Below the pieces are notes generated by a model. The model did no database searches and was not told where the DNA came from. It saw only the letters and a list, made by a program, of their open reading frames with translations. Positions 3,301 through 5,684 of a stretch of 5,684 bases of DNA are shown piece after piece (the stretch's first letter is position 1; every line of letters begins with the position of its first letter). The DNA comes from CAZSPL01 sp964608735 (GTDB lineage: Bacteria; JAJVIF01; JAPKYR01; CAZSPL01). The DNA is taken from assembly GCA_964608735.1 (NCBI GenBank), contig CAZSPL010000225.1, forward strand, positions 1 through 5,684, given 5' to 3'. The position numbers were made by a program, and so were the translations under genes.

Positions 3301-5684
3301 GCTGAATGGAGTCCGCCCGAGGGCACTTCAACCCCCGCGCCCTACGAGCCGGTATTCTTCGATGCCTCATCCTCCATACCCGGCTCGTACACGATTGAGA
3401 CTTACGAATGGGACTGGAATAACGACGGGATTTACGACGATGAAGGCCAGGATACATTCCACTCATGGGATGCGCCCGGCACGTATTACGTGCAGATGCG
3501 CGTCACCGATACCAACAGCCAGCAGGACGAGCTTAGCCAGCCACTCGAAATTGAGGTCGATTGGCAGATACGCGACCTCGATGGATGGGAGCAGAAGACG
3601 CAGGTCATCGGCACGGGGGGCGGTACGATAGCCCTCGATTCGGGTGAAGCGCAGATTTACATCCCGCCCGGCGCGGTAACCGAATCCGGCGGCATGCAGT
3701 TCTCCATTGCCGCCGCCCCGGTGGGCGATGACGGCATTGCCGTCGATATCCAGCCAAGCGGCTATGCCTACAATGCCCCCGTCACCGTCGGTGTCGCCGC
3801 CGACGGAATCGGCGTCGGCGATGAATACCTCATCGACTTCGAATACTTCAGCCCCTCGGTACCGCAAGACCCCGATGCCAACCCGAACCTCGCCGGCTTC
3901 GAGGATGTGAGCGATTTTCATACATTCAACGGCGGTTTCAGTTTCACTACGGGGCATAACTCCATAGGTTTCGGGTGGAAAGCATTCAAGGACATCATTT
4001 TCCAGGTTCCCGTAGACTACTTGCACAAGGGCGACGTGGTCCTCAGCACTGTGACAAAGAAAACGATCTTCAACAACATCAAGCACAGGATCTCGCCCGG
4101 GCATTGCGGCATCTACTACACCAGCACAGGTACGCAACGGATATATCATGCCCACCAATGGTTCGCCGACGATGCCAATCCTTTCCCATCGGCCGTCTAC
4201 TATTCGGAAGTCGAATCCGACAGCGCGCTCTTCGGGCTGGATGATTTCCTCAAAAGGCACCCCGTTACCGGCGACAATGAGGATACCGACGGCTTCTATC
4301 TCGGCGCGGTACGTCCGGCCGGATTGAACGGCGTAACCGGAGGACAAGCCGCCAACCAGGCTATTGACTTCCCCTCTTGCGACTATGGCTTCCCGGCGGA
4401 CGCGGCGGGAATAGGCCCATCGGGATCGAGGTATCAGATGAGCCCATCGGCGTTCATACACTATTGCTACTCCGCTGTTGCCGACCCATCGTACAATACG
4501 AGCTGGCTGACATCCGATGTGGAAACCTCAATACCATTCGACTGGATGAATAGCGATGACGCGCCGAGGGTCGACGAGATCACTATCGATATGAGTGAGG
4601 CCCAGCCGGACTCTGTCGACATCGGCGTCTTTGGGGTTTATACGCTCGGGATTTCGACCGAGGGTACATACAGGATGGAGCCGGCGAAATTCGGCTTCTA
4701 TAACGGGCCCGGACTGGCTATGTGGGAATACAATTCCCCAACCGGTATATTGAGTATAGACACAGACAGCCTGTGCAGCGAGGAGGATCTCGTCTTCACT
4801 TTTGAAAAGCCCAACGGCGCGCCGTACAGTTGGAGTACGAGGACGTTTACGATACATGTGATTATTCCCGACGATGCGCCCCCCGTATGGGATTCCTCCG
4901 TCGGTATCACCGCCGCCGACTCCGGCGACCAGCAGGTCACGGTCCACTTCGGTACTGCTACCGATACCCAGAGCCCGCCCGTGACATACAACATTTACTA
5001 TAAGCCTGGCAATAATGTCGATCCTTTCAGCGGCGGAAGCAAAATAAACCGGCCGAACAACGATCCTTACGCCGTCACCGGATTGACCAATAACCAGGTG
5101 TATACATTCGGCGTTCGCGCAGTCGACAATCTCGGAAACGAAGACCTGAATACAAACAAGTTGACCGCTACGCCGGAAATTTTCCATCTATCCAAGAAGG
5201 GCCTGTGCACGATTTCGGATGAAGCATACAGGGCGGATCCGGACCCCGTGTACGACAGGCTCTACGTCGCTTGCCGCGGCGAAGGCATCCAGGTGATCGA
5301 TGTTTCGGACATGGATAATCCGTCGGTGTTGAAGACGATCCCCATGGACTATGAAATCAGGGATGTCGCCGCCCTGCCGGATACCATTGTCGCTGCCACG
5401 AATACGACCAAGTACGCGATCGTCTACAACCCCATGAGCGCTTCGCCGGTAATCTATTATCGCGATCTTCCATCCGTGGCCACGAAAGTGGCGCATATGA
5501 AAGGAAATATTTTCATGCTGTTTTCGGGGAATATCCATGTCGTCGATATCACCGACGCCGGAAAGCTGCAGACAATACCCACTACTTCGGTTAACAGCGC
5601 AGTTTTTGTTCAGGACGGGACACCCGATAGGATCCTGTATGTTTCAGGTTCGCGCATCTACGCCCTCGATATCGTGCCGTTCTC
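295..5684 (+). CDS. Giant multidomain surface lipoprotein, 3' end outside window
   Basis: One uninterrupted reading frame of 1796 codons reaches the window edge without a stop, so the C-terminus is missing. The start is the first ATG after an in-frame TAA at 259-261, and GGAG at 282-285 lies 9 bases upstream. Residues 1-24 form a lipoprotein signal peptide: Lys4, a hydrophobic stretch from about 6 to 23, then ILGC with the lipidation Cys at 25, followed by a Gly/Ser-rich linker. Modules in order are PPC (83-212), PPC-like (213-340), two Ig/BACON-like sandwiches (341-443, 455-555), seven SBBP-like propeller repeats (561-990), PKD (996-1089), ZU5-like (1103-1172), a YiiX/NlpC-P60-like permuted papain domain (1229-1420), an unassigned beta segment (1423-1527), FN3 (1528-1627) and LVIVD-like propeller repeats (1630 onward). 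Export and lipid anchoring are inferred. Binding and scaffolding are the likely roles of most modules, and one module may be a cysteine hydrolase. The substrate is unknown. No gene symbol is recognised. Confidence 0.96.
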   Translation, partial: MTTKSALALSYLAIITLLLSLILGCSGSAGSLLSPGMDGCPPGMVPMDIPNEEYPDWMIFQDDNYIPGEVLNPYRESAINIDDPGEPNNTAATAVVFPINSTGEDAPSGSINWPKVYEGSLDPATDPTDYYTFTLPQFYTISIQLDELNLGDSPATELRLRRGTNAWKVIYDRNDYGLPKTIQHEDLAANTYWIEITNTTSATNYRLRFAKGTDCDEPGNNSCWSQTPEMAHLKIGTLKYPDDMYDYWRLLTELDGAICLDLKYFKDFNTSIIDFEPILRRNTNPSLVAPFAVTENGNDTFADYGTIGEDKLPAGKYYSGAHAIAGQGLYSLKTELYAASYWHKGEPDMVKLYASNTNAGYALIVLTNRGNVPIHWHLGSTWLNFDLADGYLAPGYSTRRTIAINSPSNGHWTPGQHIEDFTFEVKDIADVEKCEYTNQIQVVIVDQDYDSDWDPDIVNFDLTSLTEDTDDVTLTNTGVNNMRFTIQPDSSCDEWLTIDKNQGYLSPGFGTVIPFMGSKDGIPHNQSGHANLNIYDEAWVLKKSFEVPVELDMGVEPSFQGIARTWGAAGGDYGYSVDVDSDGCCYVTGYFSGTVDFDPSPSVGNKASNGAQDAYLCKYSPIGELEWVLTWGGSDNDMGYDMFADENGYLFVLGNFSGLADLDPTTGVDIHDSGGDSDVFVLKLDTQGNFYWAVNWDGYLEFAGDIASDGLGNIYIAGDFWDDTDFDPGPGVEIREHNGSGDAFLSSFDQNGNFKWVDAWGGTDMEYSCHLAAGFDCVYVSGGFGGLVDLDPGPGIDNHEGSYGYSYLSKFNSSGTYQWGKSWGHALSRGLAADDNGYIYVAGNFIDENVDFDPGPGQDLHDSNGDLNVFLSKFDSDGEYYWVETWVGPPNGTARAWAVDTDLNGNIYVAGDYYYDDGFLKKITGNGMTDWAYQWDSHDEEFGLGVATCASGYVFLTGYYSGIIDFDPSSGVETHSSNGGTDAFLLRLETGDGPIVSTPTASAEWSPPEGTSTPAPYEPVFFDASSSIPGSYTIETYEWDWNNDGIYDDEGQDTFHSWDAPGTYYVQMRVTDTNSQQDELSQPLEIEVDWQIRDLDGWEQKTQVIGTGGGTIALDSGEAQIYIPPGAVTESGGMQFSIAAAPVGDDGIAVDIQPSGYAYNAPVTVGVAADGIGVGDEYLIDFEYFSPSVPQDPDANPNLAGFEDVSDFHTFNGGFSFTTGHNSIGFGWKAFKDIIFQVPVDYLHKGDVVLSTVTKKTIFNNIKHRISPGHCGIYYTSTGTQRIYHAHQWFADDANPFPSAVYYSEVESDSALFGLDDFLKRHPVTGDNEDTDGFYLGAVRPAGLNGVTGGQAANQAIDFPSCDYGFPADAAGIGPSGSRYQMSPSAFIHYCYSAVADPSYNTSWLTSDVETSIPFDWMNSDDAPRVDEITIDMSEAQPDSVDIGVFGVYTLGISTEGTYRMEPAKFGFYNGPGLAMWEYNSPTGILSIDTDSLCSEEDLVFTFEKPNGAPYSWSTRTFTIHVIIPDDAPPVWDSSVGITAADSGDQQVTVHFGTATDTQSPPVTYNIYYKPGNNVDPFSGGSKINRPNNDPYAVTGLTNNQVYTFGVRAVDNLGNEDLNTNKLTATPEIFHLSKKGLCTISDEAYRADPDPVYDRLYVACRGEGIQVIDVSDMDNPSVLKTIPMDYEIRDVAALPDTIVAATNTTKYAIVYNPMSASPVIYYRDLPSVATKVAHMKGNIFMLFSGNIHVVDITDAGKLQTIPTTSVNSAVFVQDGTPDRILYVSGSRIYALDIVPF
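541..1314 (+). other. Tandem PPC and PPC-like beta-sandwich domains
   Basis: Residues 83-212 match the bacterial pre-peptidase C-terminal (PPC) pattern: an opening DPGEPNNT (83-90), then YEGSLDPATDPTDYYTF, and a closing strand around YRLRF (205-209). Residues 213-340 repeat the plan more loosely: an opening CDEPGNNSC (215-223), KIGTLKYPDDMYDYW in the middle, and a closing YSLKTELYA (330-338). PPC domains are small jelly-roll-like modules found in secreted proteases and other exported proteins, where they assist secretion or binding. Here they sit right after the lipid anchor with no peptidase next to them. Cys215 and Cys223 bracket the second opening motif and could form a disulfide. The first domain is a firm call; the second is an inference from the repeated order of motifs. 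Confidence 0.8.
1315..1959 (+). other. Two Ig-like / BACON-like sandwich domains
   Basis: Two successive segments share the pattern: beta strand, 'L-T-N-x-G', a Trp-Leu strand, 'G-Y-L-x-P-G', then a strand. In the first, LTNRGNVPIHWHL is followed by STWLNFDLADGYLAPG (roughly residues 367-397). In the second, LTNTGVNNMRFTI is followed by EWLTIDKNQGYLSPGFG (roughly 477-509). The 'WL... G.L.PG' signature is characteristic of BACON and related abnormal-spindle/Ig-like modules, common as spacers or carbohydrate- or mucin-contacting domains in exported bacterial proteins. The alignment is by eye. A generic Ig-like fold is safer than the BACON name. They probably act as a stalk between the N-terminal PPC pair and the propeller. 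Confidence 0.6.
1975..3264 (+). repeat. Seven SBBP-like beta-propeller repeats with DFDPGPG motifs
   Basis: Residues 561-990 contain seven copies of an SBBP-type repeat. Each has an 'NG-Y-[IV]-[YF]-V-x-G' strand whose Gly falls at 589, 654, 718, 782, 843, 911 and 958, so the period is 65, 64, 64, 61, 68 and 47 residues. After that strand, six of the seven carry '[DN]-[FL]-D-P-x-x-G' (second Asp at 598, 663, 727, 791, 853, 967), then 'GDAFLSKFDxxGxxxW'. Repeat 6 lacks the DFDP segment, which explains the short 47-residue step. Repeat 1 has a DVDSDG calcium-loop-like sequence at 578-583. Seven repeats would suit a closed seven-bladed propeller on the cell surface, used for binding. The ligand cannot be read from the sequence. 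Confidence 0.85.
3280..3561 (+). other. PKD domain
   Basis: Residues 996-1089 show the classic PKD (polycystic kidney disease) Ig-like signature: FFDASSS (1021-1027), YEWDWNNDGIYDD (1037-1049), then HSWDAPGTYYVQMRVTD (1056-1072). PKD modules are extracellular spacers that hold catalytic and binding parts apart in bacterial surface enzymes. This one immediately follows the first propeller and precedes the ZU5-like domain, so it is likely a rigid spacer between the propeller and the enzyme-like part. Confidence 0.9.
3601..3810 (+). other. ZU5-like domain
   Basis: Residues 1103-1172 read VIGTGGGTIAL, then AQIYIPPGAV (1119-1128), FSIAAAP and finally PSGYAYNAPVTVGVA. 'GGTI...IPPGA(V/L)' followed by a 'P.g..f..P(V/A)t' strand is the hallmark of ZU5-like beta domains in bacterial secreted proteins. 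The domain may extend to about residue 1220, because FHTFNGGFSF (1208-1217) looks like a last strand. Some eukaryotic ZU5 domains self-cleave at an HFS motif; here the corresponding site reads FHT, so autocleavage is not supported. It directly precedes the papain-like module. Confidence 0.7.
3979..4554 (+). other. Putative permuted papain-fold (YiiX/NlpC-P60-like) hydrolase domain
   Basis: Residues 1229-1420 follow, in order, the motifs of circularly permuted NlpC/P60-superfamily enzymes such as E. coli YiiX. They are LHKGDVVLS (1243-1250); PGHCGIYY (1268-1275) with the candidate catalytic His1270; a strand RIYHA (1282-1286); FGLDDFLKRH (1313-1322); FYLGAVRP (1334-1341); a helix-like GGQAANQAIDF ending near CDYGF (1362-1366); and FIHYCYSAV (1387-1395) with the candidate nucleophile Cys1391. 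His before Cys is the permuted order. The family acts on peptide, amide or acyl bonds, in cell-wall peptides or lipids. The usual acidic third residue (FEA in YiiX) appears here as Tyr-His-Ala, so activity is uncertain. Substrate unknown. The fold call rests on motif order read by eye; a domain that binds but no longer catalyses is a real alternative. Confidence 0.62.
4561..4875 (+). other. Unrecognised beta-rich segment
   Basis: Residues 1423-1527 sit between the papain-like domain and the FN3 domain. The segment alternates hydrophobic and polar residues (ITIDM, VDIGVFGVYTLGIS, YRMEPAKFGFYNG, LVFTFEKP, RTFTIHVII), as expected for a beta sandwich of about 100 residues, and ends with a proline-rich linker (DDAPPVWD). 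I do not recognise a family. It could be an Ig-like module or the C-terminal extension of the hydrolase-like domain. Confidence 0.5.
4876..5175 (+). other. Fibronectin type III domain
   Basis: Residues 1528-1627 have the FN3 pattern: opening PPVWD, QQVTVHF (1546-1552), TYNIYYKPG (1564-1572), then the diagnostic YAVTGLTNNQVYTFGVRAVDNLGNED (in pieces: TGLTNNQVYTF at 1595-1605, VRAVDNLGNE at 1607-1616). FN3 domains are extracellular spacers common in bacterial surface enzymes. It separates the enzyme-like module from the second propeller. Confidence 0.88.
5182..5684 (+). repeat. LVIVD-like propeller repeats, truncated by window end
   Basis: From about residue 1630 the protein shows repeats of the LVIVD type: RLYVACRGEGIQVIDVSD (in pieces: LYVACRGEG at 1656-1664, IQVIDVSD at 1665-1672) with 'NPSVLKTI' after it, then GNIHVVDITD (1745-1754) with 'GKLQTI', then LYVSGSRIYALDI at the edge. 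LVIVD repeats form beta-propellers at bacterial surfaces. At least three repeat strands are visible, and the rest lies beyond 5684. They are a different family from the repeats at 561-990: they lack DFDP and carry the 'V-x-D-[VI]-[ST]-D' signature. Confidence 0.8.

Noticed and set aside
3904..3951. Possible ZU5 autocleavage site
   Set aside because: Self-cleaving ZU5 domains use His-Phe-Ser, while the segment here reads Phe-His-Thr-Phe, so the required motif is absent.
3463..4461. Long open frame of 332 codons on the - strand
   Set aside because: It lies wholly antisense to the PKD, ZU5-like and hydrolase-like coding region. High third-position GC in the + strand gene suppresses stops there. 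Its product is a Val/Gly/Arg-rich string with no recognisable domain.
4528..5187. Open frame of 219 codons on the - strand
   Set aside because: It is antisense to the FN3 region, whose signature on the + strand is unmistakable.

Overview
The window is almost entirely one very large protein-coding gene on the + strand. It starts at position 295 and is still open where the window ends at 5684, giving 1796 complete codons with no stop. About 290 bases of upstream intergenic DNA precede it. The protein has a lipoprotein-type signal peptide followed by a string of extracellular beta-rich modules, so it is predicted to be an exported, probably lipid-anchored surface protein of a bacterium. Sequence content is moderately GC-rich. 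This mix of modules (PPC, SBBP-like propeller repeats with a DFDPGPG motif, PKD, ZU5-like, FN3, LVIVD-like repeats) is typical of large surface proteins in environmental, often uncultured bacteria. I cannot assign a phylum from the sequence alone.

Layout. Positions 1-294 look like a divergent promoter region. The left edge (1-10) reads on the - strand as a strong Shine-Dalgarno sequence, suggesting a gene that starts just outside the window and runs leftward. A sigma70-like promoter (200-229) and a ribosome binding site (282-285) serve the large gene. Its product reads, N to C: signal peptide and lipidation Cys25; a PPC domain (about 83-212); a second PPC-like domain (213-340); two Ig-like/BACON-like sandwiches (about 341-443 and 455-555); seven beta-propeller repeats (about 561-990); a PKD domain (about 996-1089); a ZU5-like domain (about 1103-1172 and perhaps further); a domain resembling circularly permuted papain-fold hydrolases of the YiiX/NlpC-P60 superfamily (about 1229-1420); an unrecognised beta-rich segment (about 1423-1527); an FN3 domain (about 1528-1627); and the beginning of a second, LVIVD-like propeller (about 1630 onward, cut by the window).

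The most notable point is the putative cysteine-hydrolase module (GDVVL, then His1270 in GHCGIY, then Cys1391 in HYCYS) buried among binding and scaffold domains. If it is active, the protein would be a surface-displayed enzyme carried by two different propellers, not a purely structural adhesin. A second notable point is a drop in third-position GC over parts of the first propeller, which may mean that block has a different evolutionary history from the rest of the gene. No RNA genes, CRISPR arrays, insertion sequences or complete additional genes are visible.
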